From an uncultured Saprospiraceae bacterium (GTDB lineage: Bacteria; Bacteroidota; Bacteroidia; Chitinophagales; Saprospiraceae), in assembly GCA_937951615.1 (NCBI GenBank), contig CALFBH010000033.1, positions 52,712 through 116,711 of the forward strand: a stretch of 64,000 nt of DNA, written 5' to 3'. The notes under the pieces were generated by a model. That model was not told the origin of the DNA and did no database searches. It worked only from the letters and a program-made list of their open reading frames with translations. Every line of letters starts with the position of its first letter. Position 1 is the stretch's first letter. This document shows positions 44,201 through 53,635 of this stretch, piece after piece. Both the position numbers and the translations under genes were made by a program.

Positions 44201-46183
44201 TCACATTTTTAATATCTTTTTGGGAGAAGACACCCAGTTCTTGCCTTTTATCTGAATAATATACATGCTACCCGCAGGCAGATGTTGAACTGAATATCTA
44301 ATGTAATTTTCGCTTGCCTGAAGCTGGATTGTTTGTTGATCTATCAGCCCATTATACATATTCATGACCAGTAGTTCAGCTTCTTGATGCCGAGTTGAAT
44401 TGAAATGTAGATGCACAATGTCTTCCGAGCTGGTAAGAGTCGGATAGATTTTGGTAATATCGTTAGCAGATAATTGGTTGATGTCCGCTAGGTCTGTGAT
44501 GGTGGTTTCTTCTACATCTTCATACTCAAAGCCTATTATGTTTTTCAGCGGCTCTCCCAATCGCATTGCGACGCCTTCCGGGATGCTCACCAAAACATCG
44601 CTTTGGAAGAAACCAATCAAATCTTCTATAATCACAATCCGAATAACGGGGGTGCCAGGATCTGGCTTTTTCCTGACACCGTCCGTTCTGACCATAGCTA
44701 GATCAATTGTGTTTTCCGTCAAAGACGGTGATGACAGAACAAAAGAAGGATCTAACCATGATACTGCTGCATCTACAATTATATTGTTTTGATTGACCGG
44801 AATAGCGATATTGGGAACACCACTATAATCGAAATTGAAAGCTATGCCGGATAAGGAGTCTGTGCCATTGATATAAACATTAAATACATGGGCAGTTGCC
44901 CCTTCGATTATGGTATCATTCCCAATGATTTCAAATGACAGATTGCTTTGGATTACAGGGACAGTAGTGGTATCGGGGACTGAACAATTATAGTTTTGGC
45001 TGATGATTTCCATGTCTGCTAATTCAGCAATTCCATTTCCATCGGCATCCTGATGCTTGCCATTTACACCAGCAATTATATTTGACCAGTCATCGGATTC
45101 TACAATGGTGCAGCCGGTTTCATTTAAAGGACGCATAGGGCCTGTACTTCCAGTTTCTATGGCGAGTCCACCATATAATACATCAAGATAATTTACCGAA
45201 CCATCATAATTCATGTCACCAGGTAAAACACGTGATTCGACGTAAATGGGCAAGCTGTTCAGATAAAACTGGTCTGTGCCAATGCTTCTTTCAATGATGC
45301 AGGTATAAGTGCCTTCTCTGTAGGGCATATACACACTATCTCCTTGTATAACATCTGTCAGCATTTCTTCGTGATACCAATAATATGTATTATTACTGAT
45401 GTCTTCTCCGACATCGGTATAAGTACTTACTCCGTCTTCGTATATTGGGATATTAGCTTGTGTGCTGAAAGAGAAATAATCAAGGTTTCCCCAGTCCACA
45501 TGACTTAGTCCTGCAAAGGTGAGCTGGTTGTCATTTAGGTATAAATGAGTCAGTGAAGTCAAATCGCCAAATGTTGTTGGTATGCTACCCGACAAGTCAT
45601 TATAACTGAGATATAAATACAAGAGATTATTTAGATTGCCCAATTCGTCAGGAATATTTCCTGTCAGGCTATTCAAAGACAAGTATAACCTTTCCAGATT
45701 AACTAGGTTGCCCAGTTCAGTCGGAATATTTCCAGTAAAATTATTTGACGAGAGGTGCAATTCTTCCAGGTTTTCTATAGCACCCAATTCTGGCGGCAGG
45801 TTTCCTGTTAGGTTATTAAAAGAGATATCTAACTTTTTCAAGTTGCCTAGATTGCCAAACTCAGCCGGAATACTGTCCAATAAACTATTATAAGAGAGGT
45901 CTAAGATTTTGATACTGCTCAACTCTGCCATTTCAAGAGGGAGTGTTCCGAGTAGGTCATTATCGCTCAGGTTAAGGCCTATCACACAACCCGTAGAAGG
46001 ATTAGTCTCAACGCCATACCATTGGCTGAATGGAGCATTTAACTCCCAGACATTTGTCCAGTTTGCGCCATTGGCTGCATTATAAAGTGCGATTAAGGCG
46101 AGTGAATCGCTTGAACATGTCGCATGTACTTTTGACGTGGTGCATAAGACCAGACAGACAAATAAAGTCAAGAATCCTTTCAT
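44201..46183 (-). CDS. Secreted leucine-rich-repeat protein with dockerin-like motif and T9SS signal
   Basis: 660 residues with a signal peptide (cleavage near VHAT). Residues 25-230 are plant-type LRRs (NLTGNLPPELGAIENLEELH, repeated with about 24-residue period), opened by ALYNAANGANWTN. Then an Ig-like stretch, a calcium-type motif pair (PGDMNYDGSVNYLDV and DADGNGIAELADM, as in dockerin type I repeats), a cohesin-like region and a C-terminal T9SS sorting domain ending in KKILKM. Likely surface adhesin or scaffold. It is bracketed by two paralogous helical genes on opposite strands. Confidence 0.85.
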   Translation of the reverse strand: MKGFLTLFVCLVLCTTSKVHATCSSDSLALIALYNAANGANWTNVWELNAPFSQWYGVETNPSTGCVIGLNLSDNDLLGTLPLEMAELSSIKILDLSYNSLLDSIPAEFGNLGNLKKLDISFNNLTGNLPPELGAIENLEELHLSSNNFTGNIPTELGNLVNLERLYLSLNSLTGNIPDELGNLNNLLYLYLSYNDLSGSIPTTFGDLTSLTHLYLNDNQLTFAGLSHVDWGNLDYFSFSTQANIPIYEDGVSTYTDVGEDISNNTYYWYHEEMLTDVIQGDSVYMPYREGTYTCIIERSIGTDQFYLNSLPIYVESRVLPGDMNYDGSVNYLDVLYGGLAIETGSTGPMRPLNETGCTIVESDDWSNIIAGVNGKHQDADGNGIAELADMEIISQNYNCSVPDTTTVPVIQSNLSFEIIGNDTIIEGATAHVFNVYINGTDSLSGIAFNFDYSGVPNIAIPVNQNNIIVDAAVSWLDPSFVLSSPSLTENTIDLAMVRTDGVRKKPDPGTPVIRIVIIEDLIGFFQSDVLVSIPEGVAMRLGEPLKNIIGFEYEDVEETTITDLADINQLSANDITKIYPTLTSSEDIVHLHFNSTRHQEAELLVMNMYNGLIDQQTIQLQASENYIRYSVQHLPAGSMYIIQIKGKNWVSSPKKILKM

Positions 46184-46358
46184 TGGTTATATGTTTTTTA
46201 TTACGCTCTAAATCTTCTCCTCAATTGACAAGTCAAATATATATAGGTTTTTTGCTTTTTTTATAGTAATTTTGCATAAAAAACAATGGAAAATTGCATT
46301 AATTTTTAGTATAAATAAATGGTTGTCAGGATTTTAATTCAATTAAAAATAATCAAAA

Positions 46359-47816
46359 ATGAAGCATCGTTTAGTCGTATTATTACAATCTTTTTCTGCA
46401 GATGAACTGAAAAACCTGAAAAAGTTTGTAAAAAGCGATTATTTCAATACAGATCAGCTTATTCCTATCCTGCTGGAAGGCTTGCTAAAAGTCTTTTCCA
46501 GAGGTGGTTTGACGGATAAAAATCAGGTTTTACTTTATTCTAAATTATATCCGACAGACCATATAAAGAAGTTACAACTAGCTGAGCAGCAAAAAAAAGT
46601 CCTGTATGCAAAGATGAGTGTACTGACAAAACTTGCAAAATTCTTTTTGGTCATTGAAAGTGTAAAACATCCCGAAAAATCAGCCCATCATGATGTCTTA
46701 TTGCATGAAGCATTATTGGCAAAAAGGCAGTTTCGCTTATTTGATAGCACCATAAAAAAATCGAAACAACAACTTGCACAAGAAACCTCCAAAGGCATTA
46801 GTTACTATTTTCATGACCATCAGATCGCCATTAAGCAATTGGAATACGGACATATTAATGGGACACTTATCGTGAATGATAATCTAGTCGAACTGAATGA
46901 AAGTCTTGATATTTATTACCTGCTTAATAAACTCAAGTTTCACCTGACTTCGATTTCTTTGTCGGTAGCGACCAACAAAAAGTATGACCTGACGATGATG
47001 GATATGGTCAACGGATTCCTGAAACTCCCTAAATATGCCCGACATCCACTCATCAAAATCTATATGCTCGCTATTGATTTGACTCAAAAGAGGGGAGAGG
47101 ATTCTTATTTGAACATGCTCAATTTATTGCAGGAACACGACATATTGATTCCAAGAGATGACTTGATTGATTTTTATAACTTGCTAGTTAATTATTGTGT
47201 CCAAAGCATTACTGCAGGGCAACTGGATTATTATAAGGAGTTATATAAGGTATATCGTATTATTGAAGAGAAAGGTTTATTGCTAGAGACAGAGGATTTT
47301 ATCCCAATTAATAAACTAAAAAATCTGATTGTGGTCAGTTGTATTGTAAAGGAATACGACTGGGCAGTCAGCATGATTGCCAAATACAAAGTGTCCATCA
47401 AGGCGACCATTCGAGAGGATGTCTGTCACTTCAATCTTGGCTTAATTTCTTTTTATCAAAAAAAATATAATGAAGCGCATGAACACCTGATACAAGTGGG
47501 CAAGATAACAGCTTATGATATCAATTATCGGATATTGCTGATGAAATGTTATTACGAAACAGACAAGGATTATAACTTGCAAACAGAGCAGTTTTACAAA
47601 ACTCAAGAACGTTTTTTCAAAGACAATAAAGCCCTGCCGCCCAAAAACAGAAAAGCGAATAAGAATTTTGCAACAATGCTCATCAATCTGAATCGGGTTC
47701 GACACCGAGTAGGAAAGACCAATATCCGACAAGTGCGAGGGAAACTAGATAAACTACAGGTCATCAGTGACAAACGCTGGCTGATTGAGAAAATTCAGGA
47801 GATGGAGGGGGCGTGA
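46359..47816 (+). CDS. Helical (TPR-like) protein of unknown function (paralogue of 42917 gene)
   Basis: 485 residues, no signal peptide. A helical N-terminal region (LLQSFSADELKNLKKFVKSD, KLQLAEQQKKVLYAKMSVL) is followed by TPR-like pairs (FNLGLISFYQKKYNEAHEHL). Function unknown. Divergent from the LRR gene. The stop TGA joins a GAGTTATTGAGTCG-type array. Confidence 0.65.
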   Translation: MKHRLVVLLQSFSADELKNLKKFVKSDYFNTDQLIPILLEGLLKVFSRGGLTDKNQVLLYSKLYPTDHIKKLQLAEQQKKVLYAKMSVLTKLAKFFLVIESVKHPEKSAHHDVLLHEALLAKRQFRLFDSTIKKSKQQLAQETSKGISYYFHDHQIAIKQLEYGHINGTLIVNDNLVELNESLDIYYLLNKLKFHLTSISLSVATNKKYDLTMMDMVNGFLKLPKYARHPLIKIYMLAIDLTQKRGEDSYLNMLNLLQEHDILIPRDDLIDFYNLLVNYCVQSITAGQLDYYKELYKVYRIIEEKGLLLETEDFIPINKLKNLIVVSCIVKEYDWAVSMIAKYKVSIKATIREDVCHFNLGLISFYQKKYNEAHEHLIQVGKITAYDINYRILLMKCYYETDKDYNLQTEQFYKTQERFFKDNKALPPKNRKANKNFATMLINLNRVRHRVGKTNIRQVRGKLDKLQVISDKRWLIEKIQEMEGA

Positions 47817-47936
47817 GTTATTGAGTCGATTAAGTTGAATGAGTTGATTAAGTAATATATTTTGCGAAGCAAAATCCCCACAACCCACCAACCCGTAACT
47901 CGAAACCCGTAACCCGTAACTCGAAACTCAATCAAC
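47817..47936. repeat. Tandem array with ttttgc-gaa-gcaaaa core between convergent genes
   Basis: Left array of GAGTTGATTAAG-like units, core palindrome at 47860-47874, right array of CCGTAACTCGAAACC-like units. Stop codons of both convergent genes lie in it (47814-47816 at its left edge; 47932-47934). Confidence 0.8.
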
Positions 47937-48504
47937 TCAATATTCCATCAATTGTCTTTCTCAAATCAGGTAACACTGTTGTCTTAAACCATTCATTTTT
48001 TGCCATCCAAATATTATTTCTGGGCGAAGGGTGGGGGAGTACAAAATACTGAGGAAGATAGTTTGAGTAGTTTTTGACAGTTGCGGTCAGCGTTTTTTCT
48101 GCGGTTTTTTTCAGGTAATAATCCTGCGCATATTTTCCAATGAGCAAAATTAGTTTCACGTCCTTCAAACCAGCTAATAAAGGAGCATGCCATAATGGAG
48201 CACATTCTTTTCGAGGTGGCAAATCACCGCTTTTTCCTTTACCCGGATAACAAAAACCCATGGGTATAATGGCGATTTTTGTAGCATCATAAAATGTATC
48301 GCTATCAATGTCCATCCAGTTCCGCAGATTTTCTCCACTTTTATCATCCCAGGGAATACCAGTCCTGTGAACAACGGAACCTGGCGCCTGACCAATAATA
48401 ATAATTTTGCTGTTTGGATGGGCAGAAACGACAGGGCGAGGGCCGAGTAATAACTCCGGCGCACACACCTTACAGGCTCTTATTTCTTTGATTAAATTAT
48501 TCAT
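47932..48504 (-). CDS. Uracil-DNA glycosylase family protein (Fe-S, family 4-like)
   Basis: 190 residues from the ATG at 48504; an in-frame extension upstream only translates repeat DNA (NWCIGELV units) and is rejected. Family features: GQAPG at 38-42, the HRTGIPWDDKSG loop and the C-terminal LPHPSPRN. Four cysteines at 11, 14, 85 and 101 have the spacing of the iron-sulphur cluster of family 4 enzymes. It would remove uracil from DNA. The TGA stop is provided by a repeat array. Confidence 0.85.
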   Translation of the reverse strand: MNNLIKEIRACKVCAPELLLGPRPVVSAHPNSKIIIIGQAPGSVVHRTGIPWDDKSGENLRNWMDIDSDTFYDATKIAIIPMGFCYPGKGKSGDLPPRKECAPLWHAPLLAGLKDVKLILLIGKYAQDYYLKKTAEKTLTATVKNYSNYLPQYFVLPHPSPRNNIWMAKNEWFKTTVLPDLRKTIDGILS

Positions 48505-48538
48505 GAAAATCCCAAAAGAAAAATTCCAAATCAAAATA

Positions 48539-48825
48539 TTTTGCTCCGCAAAATACACCAATACACCAATACACCAATTCACCAATACACCAATACACCA
48601 ATTCACCAATTCACCAATACACCAATTCACCAATTCACCAATACACCAATTCACCAATTCACCAATTCACCAATTCACCAATCACCAATCACCAATCACC
48701 AATTCACCAATCACCAATACACCAATCACCAATCACCAATCACCAATCACCAATCACCAATCACCAATCACCAATCACCAATTCACCAATCACCAATACA
48801 CCAATCACCAATCACCAATTTCATC
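48539..48825. repeat. Long ACCAATTC/ACCAATAC array with ttttgc-tcc-gcaaaa core
   Basis: Core at 48539-48553, then about 33 units of 7-9 bases (caccaatac, caccaattc, caccaat) without spacers, so not a CRISPR. The right edge supplies the last residues and stop codon of the SUKH-like gene. Confidence 0.9.
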
Positions 48826-49311
48826 CTCTTCCAGCTTCTCCTGCTTTTCAAAAATGTCAGAAAGCCGTTCAGCAATTTTATGCCTTCCGTTTGTGATGAT
48901 TTGCTCATGGTTTTTGCTGAAATTATGCTCAATCTGGTAAACAGGTGGATTGTCGCCGTCCTCCAGTTTTATAAAATAAGGATTTCCACTACCTGTCGGG
49001 TCATCCGCTATGCATAAATATCCCATGTCTGCGACGATACAACCTGGGTTAAGTGTGTAGTAATTGTCCGAAATTTCATCAAAATCATTAAACTGAATGG
49101 CTTGTGTTTCTCCATTCATGGCTTCAAACCGGAAAACCAAACCTGCAATTGGATAAGTCGTTAGCATCGCTATTATCCAGTCAGGAATTTCTCTCAACAA
49201 TTCTTCTTCCAGCTCGATCAATTCTACGTGCTTTACGATTCGACCATTTAGAAAATCATGGTCTTCTACTGGTTTGGCTACCTTTAGATATCCTTCAAGT
49301 TCTTTGTTCAT
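48805..49311 (-). CDS. SMI1/KNR4-like (SUKH) protein
   Basis: 168 residues. The pattern of LIELEEELLREIPDWIIAML, a central GYLCIADDPTGSGNPYFIKL strand pair and PPVYQIEHN fits SUKH superfamily proteins, which include immunity proteins against contact-delivered toxins. No toxin gene is next to it here, so an orphan immunity or regulatory role is possible. The C-terminal GDW and stop are encoded in the repeat array. Confidence 0.6.
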   Translation of the reverse strand: MNKELEGYLKVAKPVEDHDFLNGRIVKHVELIELEEELLREIPDWIIAMLTTYPIAGLVFRFEAMNGETQAIQFNDFDEISDNYYTLNPGCIVADMGYLCIADDPTGSGNPYFIKLEDGDNPPVYQIEHNFSKNHEQIITNGRHKIAERLSDIFEKQEKLEEDEIGDW

Positions 49312-49552
49312 GTCAGTTGCTTTCTGCCCAAAGATAACTAAATTTGTGAAAGAGAAAACAAACTTTGTGCCTTAGCGTCTTTGCGAAAAAATAGCCAGGA
49401 TACAAATTTATCCTCCGATTAAACCCAAAAAATTCCCAGTTTTTTTCTGTCCTTTTTTGGCTTTTTTAGACTTATCGATTCCTAGAAATCCTTTCTTATT
49501 TTTACCTTTGGCAATTTAAAAACAAAAACCCGTCACCAAATTTCACCAACAG

Positions 49553-50122
49553 ATGTACTTAGTCTTTGATACAGAAACAACAGGACTTCCAAAAAACTGG
49601 AAAGCACCCATGACAGATACCGAAAACTGGCCACGCATGGTACAGATTGCCTGGTTGACGTTCAATGAAAAATATGAAGAAACTGGGCGATACGAATACA
49701 TCATCAAGCCAGAAGACTATCGGATACCTATGGGTGCGGCGCGGGTACACGGCATCACCACCGAGCGGGCAGAGGCAGAAGGGCAGGACTTGGCAGCGGT
49801 TTTACAGGCTTTCGCCAATGGAGTAGAACAGGCAGAATATATCATTGCCCACAACATCAGTTTTGATGAAAAGATAGTGGGTGCAGAATTTATCCGCAAG
49901 GAAATCAAGCATCAGTTATTTCAGCGAAAGCGACTTTGCACAAAAGAATTATCCACCGATTTTTGCCAGATTCCAGGCAAATATGGTTACAAGTGGCCTA
50001 CCTTAGAAGAATTGTATGGCAAACTATTTGGCGAAAGCCTCGAAAATGCCCACGATGCTTTTGTAGATGCAGAAGCGACTGCGAAGAGTTTTTTCAAATT
50101 GAAAGAATTGGGTGAGATTTAG
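49553..50122 (+). CDS. DnaQ-like DEDDh 3'-5' exonuclease
   Basis: 189 residues. Exonuclease motifs: FDTETTG (Asp6, Glu8), HNISFDEKI in motif II, and HDAFVDAEAT in motif III with the DEDDh His. Similar to the epsilon-type exonuclease domain used in DNA proofreading and repair; no polymerase region is present. Stand-alone, with an AT-rich upstream spacer. Confidence 0.9.
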   Translation: MYLVFDTETTGLPKNWKAPMTDTENWPRMVQIAWLTFNEKYEETGRYEYIIKPEDYRIPMGAARVHGITTERAEAEGQDLAAVLQAFANGVEQAEYIIAHNISFDEKIVGAEFIRKEIKHQLFQRKRLCTKELSTDFCQIPGKYGYKWPTLEELYGKLFGESLENAHDAFVDAEATAKSFFKLKELGEI

Positions 50123-50291
50123 TTTTTGCAAAAATGAATAAATGAGAGAATTGGTAAGTACAAATCCAAACGTCAAATTCAAATTCAAAAAACTATTGAC
50201 AATAAGCCAATTAGTCAAATTGAAAGTGGCGTTTAGTTGAGTCCAAGCACTTAACTTACTGGAAAATATTCATTCATTAAAATAAAACTCA

Positions 50292-50663
50292 ATGAACAGA
50301 GATAAAGCACTCCGCAGTCTGCGCCCTGAAATCCCTGCGGCACAAGTGGATAAACATACTTCACCTGAAGAGCGATTTCAAAATGAAACGCTGCGTCCGA
50401 TATTGAAATTGCAAAACGATATACTGGCACAAGCTTTTCAACAACAGCTTCAGAAATACAAAGTGCCTTTCGATGATTTTACGAAAGAAAAACAGACCGC
50501 TTATATTCAAAAAGCCATTCAAAAAGACCTTAAATTCAGGAATATGCTAAAAGGAATGATTGTAGGTCATTTGACTATAGCCGAATACGAATTTTATACC
50601 CAACATGAATCTGCTTTGGATAAGCGTTTGATGAGTATGCTGGCGCAGCGGCTGGAGAGTTAG
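50292..50663 (+). CDS. Conserved helical protein of unknown function
   Basis: 123 residues, no signal peptide, strongly helical with amphipathic segments (ETLRPILKLQNDILAQAFQ, YIQKAIQKDLKFRNMLKGMI). The style is of a conserved Bacteroidota hypothetical protein; I cannot name the family. It is convergent with the HigA-like gene, three bases apart. Confidence 0.65.
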   Translation: MNRDKALRSLRPEIPAAQVDKHTSPEERFQNETLRPILKLQNDILAQAFQQQLQKYKVPFDDFTKEKQTAYIQKAIQKDLKFRNMLKGMIVGHLTIAEYEFYTQHESALDKRLMSMLAQRLES

Positions 50664-50665
50664 CT

Positions 50666-51382
50666 TTAAACTTTTAATGAATACATTTTGCGGGCTCTAT
50701 CTGGCCAATAAATAGAATCATGTTTAAGTCTATAGTTAGTTTGGAAGATATTTTCTATTCGCATGCGGGAAGCCACAGATAATTGTTTATAAGTATAAAT
50801 GCCAGCCTTATTTAGCCGTTCCATAGCTTTTGGGCCTATTCCTTTAATTTTAGTCAGATCATCTCCTTTTCTAGAGTTTGTTCTTGTTCTCTTGCCTGAA
50901 GTTTTATGGATTCCTGTTTTAGTTCTTGTACGGGATGGCATTTCTTCGGACAATGGCTCACCAACTAAACTGCCGATATTTTTATTTGTTATAGAAATAC
51001 TTAAATCTGGTCGTTCTGAAAAGTAGGTTCTGCTAAAAGCTTCTTGCGACATAGAAAAGAAATCAGAAAGTTTAACTACAAGATTTTTGCTAATGTTTCT
51101 CCTATAACTTAATACATCACTTATTAATTGACGCGACACATTTAGTTGCTTTGATAATTCTACCTGGGTTATGTCGGAGTCCTTTAGTAGAGACCTAAGA
51201 AGTTCTACAGGATTTAAGTCTTTGAATTTGTCTCTCTTAATTCGGTTGTCATACTCTTCAATTAAAACTTCAAGAAGTGCGATTTCATCGATGTCTTCTT
51301 TCTTCTCATTTATGAAAAGTTCTTCGTGAATTTTGCAATACTGGTTATACTGCGCTATGTTTTTAACTTTTGTATATTTCAT
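50666..51382 (-). CDS. higA: HigA-like antitoxin fused to a helix-hairpin-helix domain
   Basis: 238 residues. Residues about 60-125 are a HTH_3/HigA domain (LRSLLKDSDITQVELSKQLN, SRQLISDVLSYRRNISKN). After a basic linker (SRTRTKTGIHKTSGKRTRTN) the last 60 residues hold a helix-hairpin-helix, DLTKIKGIGPKAMERLNKAG, as seen in DUF4332-like modules. HigA proteins normally end after the HTH, so the fusion is unusual. It follows the toxin in a toxin-first higBA order, 12 bases apart. Confidence 0.82.
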   Translation of the reverse strand: MKYTKVKNIAQYNQYCKIHEELFINEKKEDIDEIALLEVLIEEYDNRIKRDKFKDLNPVELLRSLLKDSDITQVELSKQLNVSRQLISDVLSYRRNISKNLVVKLSDFFSMSQEAFSRTYFSERPDLSISITNKNIGSLVGEPLSEEMPSRTRTKTGIHKTSGKRTRTNSRKGDDLTKIKGIGPKAMERLNKAGIYTYKQLSVASRMRIENIFQTNYRLKHDSIYWPDRARKMYSLKV

Positions 51383-51394
51383 TGTTTTAATTTA

Positions 51395-51727
51395 TTAAAA
51401 CATATCTACCTGACAAATGTCGTCAATTTCATCATATTCACTATGTGTTCCAACGAATCTAACATATAGAACTACATTATTTTTCCCAAATTTATATCCG
51501 CATATTAATCTATATTTGTGTCCGCCAACATTAAAAATCACTCTATTATAGGATTCACCTTGACAAGAGATTATATCAGCAGTTCTAAAACTTTTTGTTA
51601 TATCATTGGGAATATTCCAGTCACAATATTTCAATTGATTTATGAAATCTCCAAAGGCATTCAGCATTATTTTATCTTTTTGGCAATGCTCCTGAATGTT
51701 TGCCCATTTAAAAAGCTTTACTTTCAT
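51395..51727 (-). CDS. higB: HigB-family mRNA interferase toxin
   Basis: 110 residues matching the HigB toxin family, with RVIFNVGGHKYRLICGYKF and YVRFVGTHSEYDEID near the C-terminus. These toxins cleave mRNA on the ribosome and are neutralised by HigA. A 23-bp inverted repeat just upstream is a likely operator. Confidence 0.88.
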   Translation of the reverse strand: MKVKLFKWANIQEHCQKDKIMLNAFGDFINQLKYCDWNIPNDITKSFRTADIISCQGESYNRVIFNVGGHKYRLICGYKFGKNNVVLYVRFVGTHSEYDEIDDICQVDMF

Positions 51728-51750
51728 TTTTAAAGATACAGGTTATTCTT

Positions 51751-51773
51751 CTAGTACGCAATATGCGTACTAG
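51751..51773. promoter_or_regulatory. Operator-like inverted repeat upstream of higBA
   Basis: Arms ctagtacgca (51751-51760) and tgcgtactag (51764-51773) around a 3-base centre, 24 bases from the higB start. Fits autoregulation by the HigA or HigBA complex. Confidence 0.65.
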
Positions 51774-51979
51774 GAAAGTGTTGATAATACTTTACGCAAG
51801 CCCATTATTTAAGAAAAAATGTGTAGAGAAGTATGTTTTTTGAACGTTGCTAAGTAGAATAATTGAAACAAATATAAAGAAAATAAACAAATCAGCGAAA
51901 GAGAATGCGAAAATTTTTAAGGGGTTCGTTTACTTCCAATACACTAATTACCAATATTCCTAATACACCAATAACCAAC

Positions 51980-52714
51980 CTATCCCTCAAAGTGAAAAGA
52001 AATCGTAAACGTCCGAGAATACAACTTATCCAGTACAGAAGTATAAATCAAGTTGTCATCATAAATGAGAATATTACTCATGCCATGCGAGACCTTGAAC
52101 TCTGGTGAAAAGATAAAATAAGGAAAGAAAATCTGTACGCCTGCGCCATATTCTACGGCAAAATCGGAGGGCGATATTTTGATGAGCGAATCTTTTTGTC
52201 GCGTTCGCGAATTACTGGCAACGTCGTAAGAATACTTCACACCGCCGATGACAAAGACCCGTATATCTTTATAAGGCTCGGATTTATAGCGCACCAGAAA
52301 AGGGGCTTCTACGAATACGGCCTCTATTTGTTCTTTAGAGACTTTTCCAGTTTCTACAAAATCATATTCCAAGCGACGATCGGAAAAGGAAAGGGTAGGG
52401 AGGAAGCGAAAATCAAAGTATTTACCCACTTTCAGATTGCCGACAATACCGAGGTTGAAGCCTGGCCCGCGAGGCGATAAAACCTGACGAATACTGTCAT
52501 TTAAAATAAAATTTCCACTTTGTTGTACACGAAAATCAGAGGTATTATAAGACAAAGTAATCCCGAAATAATAGGGTTTATTGGCAAAATCCAGATAATT
52601 ATAAGTGCCTTTGATTTGCGCATCTGCTTTGAAGGCAAACAAGGCAACAAACAAGATGAGGGCTATTTTTTTCCCACATAAATGGAACAAATTCCGAGAC
52701 TTAATGGTATGCAT
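51980..52714 (-). CDS. porT: PorT/SprT outer-membrane component of type IX secretion
   Basis: 244 residues with signal peptide (cleavage near ADAQ) and a beta-barrel pattern (FGITLSYNTSDFRV, FDFRFLPTLSFSDRRL, FAVEYGAGVQIFFPYFIFSPEF). These segments match PorT, needed for T9SS assembly. It overlaps the UbiE/MenG gene by 52 bases, a pairing seen in many Bacteroidota. The presence of T9SS cargo proteins throughout the window is consistent. Confidence 0.9.
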   Translation of the reverse strand: MHTIKSRNLFHLCGKKIALILFVALFAFKADAQIKGTYNYLDFANKPYYFGITLSYNTSDFRVQQSGNFILNDSIRQVLSPRGPGFNLGIVGNLKVGKYFDFRFLPTLSFSDRRLEYDFVETGKVSKEQIEAVFVEAPFLVRYKSEPYKDIRVFVIGGVKYSYDVASNSRTRQKDSLIKISPSDFAVEYGAGVQIFFPYFIFSPEFKVSHGMSNILIYDDNLIYTSVLDKLYSRTFTISFHFEG

Positions 52715-53403
52715 TGATTCGATTTAAAACCTGTTTTTTCCAAAACAGAAACAAAGTGCTGACCGTCGGGGAAAGCCTGCACAGATTCATACAAATATTT
52801 ATACGCTTTGGGGTCTTTAGATGTTACACGCCCAATGAGCGGCAAGATATATTTAAAATACAAGTTAAACAACTGCTTAAAGGGGAAAATACGCGGCTGA
52901 GAAAATTCCAGTACCACCATTTTGCCACCTGGCTTTAAGACACGCTGCATTTCACTCAACCCCCTTTCCAGGTGTTCAAAATTTCTCACACCAAAAGCAA
53001 CGGTTATAGCGTCGAAAGTATTGTCTTCAAAGGGCAAATTTTCTGAATCGCCTTGTTGAAGACTAATCATATTTTGCAAGGACTGCTTATCAATCTTCTT
53101 TTGTCCGACGGCCAACATCTCATTCGATAAGTCTAGTCCGACGACCTTTTCCGGCTGCAATTTTTGAGCCAAAGCGATAGCGACATCGGCTGTACCCGTC
53201 GCCACATCCAAAATTACTTTTGGCTGATCGCCTTCCAATTGCTGAATCGCTTTTTTACGCCAGCTCTTGTCAATACCAAGTGACAGGACTTTATTTAGTA
53301 AATCGTAGTAGGGAGCGATATTGTCAAACATCCCTTCGACCTGACTTTTTTTGCTGTCTGTAGCATCGTCGTAAGGGGTAACTTCATTGTGTGTATAAGA
53401 CAT
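52663..53403 (-). CDS. ubiE: Demethylmenaquinone methyltransferase (UbiE/MenG)
   Basis: 246 residues from the ATG at 53403; a seven-residue upstream extension is rejected. SAM-dependent methyltransferase: LDVATGTADVAI, VVGLDLSNEML and FGVRNFEHLERGLSEMQRV fit the UbiE signatures. It makes menaquinone from demethylmenaquinone, in keeping with mqnD at 27075. Overlaps porT. Confidence 0.95.
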   Translation of the reverse strand: MSYTHNEVTPYDDATDSKKSQVEGMFDNIAPYYDLLNKVLSLGIDKSWRKKAIQQLEGDQPKVILDVATGTADVAIALAQKLQPEKVVGLDLSNEMLAVGQKKIDKQSLQNMISLQQGDSENLPFEDNTFDAITVAFGVRNFEHLERGLSEMQRVLKPGGKMVVLEFSQPRIFPFKQLFNLYFKYILPLIGRVTSKDPKAYKYLYESVQAFPDGQHFVSVLEKTGFKSNQCIPLSLGICSIYVGKK

Positions 53404-53588
53404 AATTGTAAAATTCAAACTCAAAAAACAAATTCAAATTCATTCCGATAATTATTGGGACAAATTCCAAAAAGCAAACAGGTGAAGTGGGGGGATTGTT
53501 GTATTAAGTAGAGGTAGTCAAATAGCTGGAATTGAAAATTTCAATTATTAACGCGAATTAATTTCTTATTTTTGGCAATATTTTTGCA

Positions 53589-53618
53589 TATTTGCAAATA
53601 ATTATCTTTATTTGCAAT
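53589..53618. promoter_or_regulatory. Repeated ATTTGCAA boxes upstream of the DUF6471 gene
   Basis: Two ATTTGCAA copies at 53591-53598 and 53611-53618, 20 bases apart (two helical turns), plus a TATTTTTG promoter-like box at 53580-53587. They could be operator half-sites for the small HTH protein that follows, as with C-proteins of restriction-modification loci. Confidence 0.45.
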
Positions 53619-53635
53619 CAAATGAACTGAAAATT

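Noticed and set aside
48505..48657. N-terminal extension of the uracil glycosylase
   Set aside because: Its NWCIGELV-like repeats are translated array DNA; the ATG at 48504 gives the normal start of the family.
48541..48825. Possible CRISPR array
   Set aside because: Units are 7-9 bases without spacers and no cas gene is present; it is a simple tandem array.
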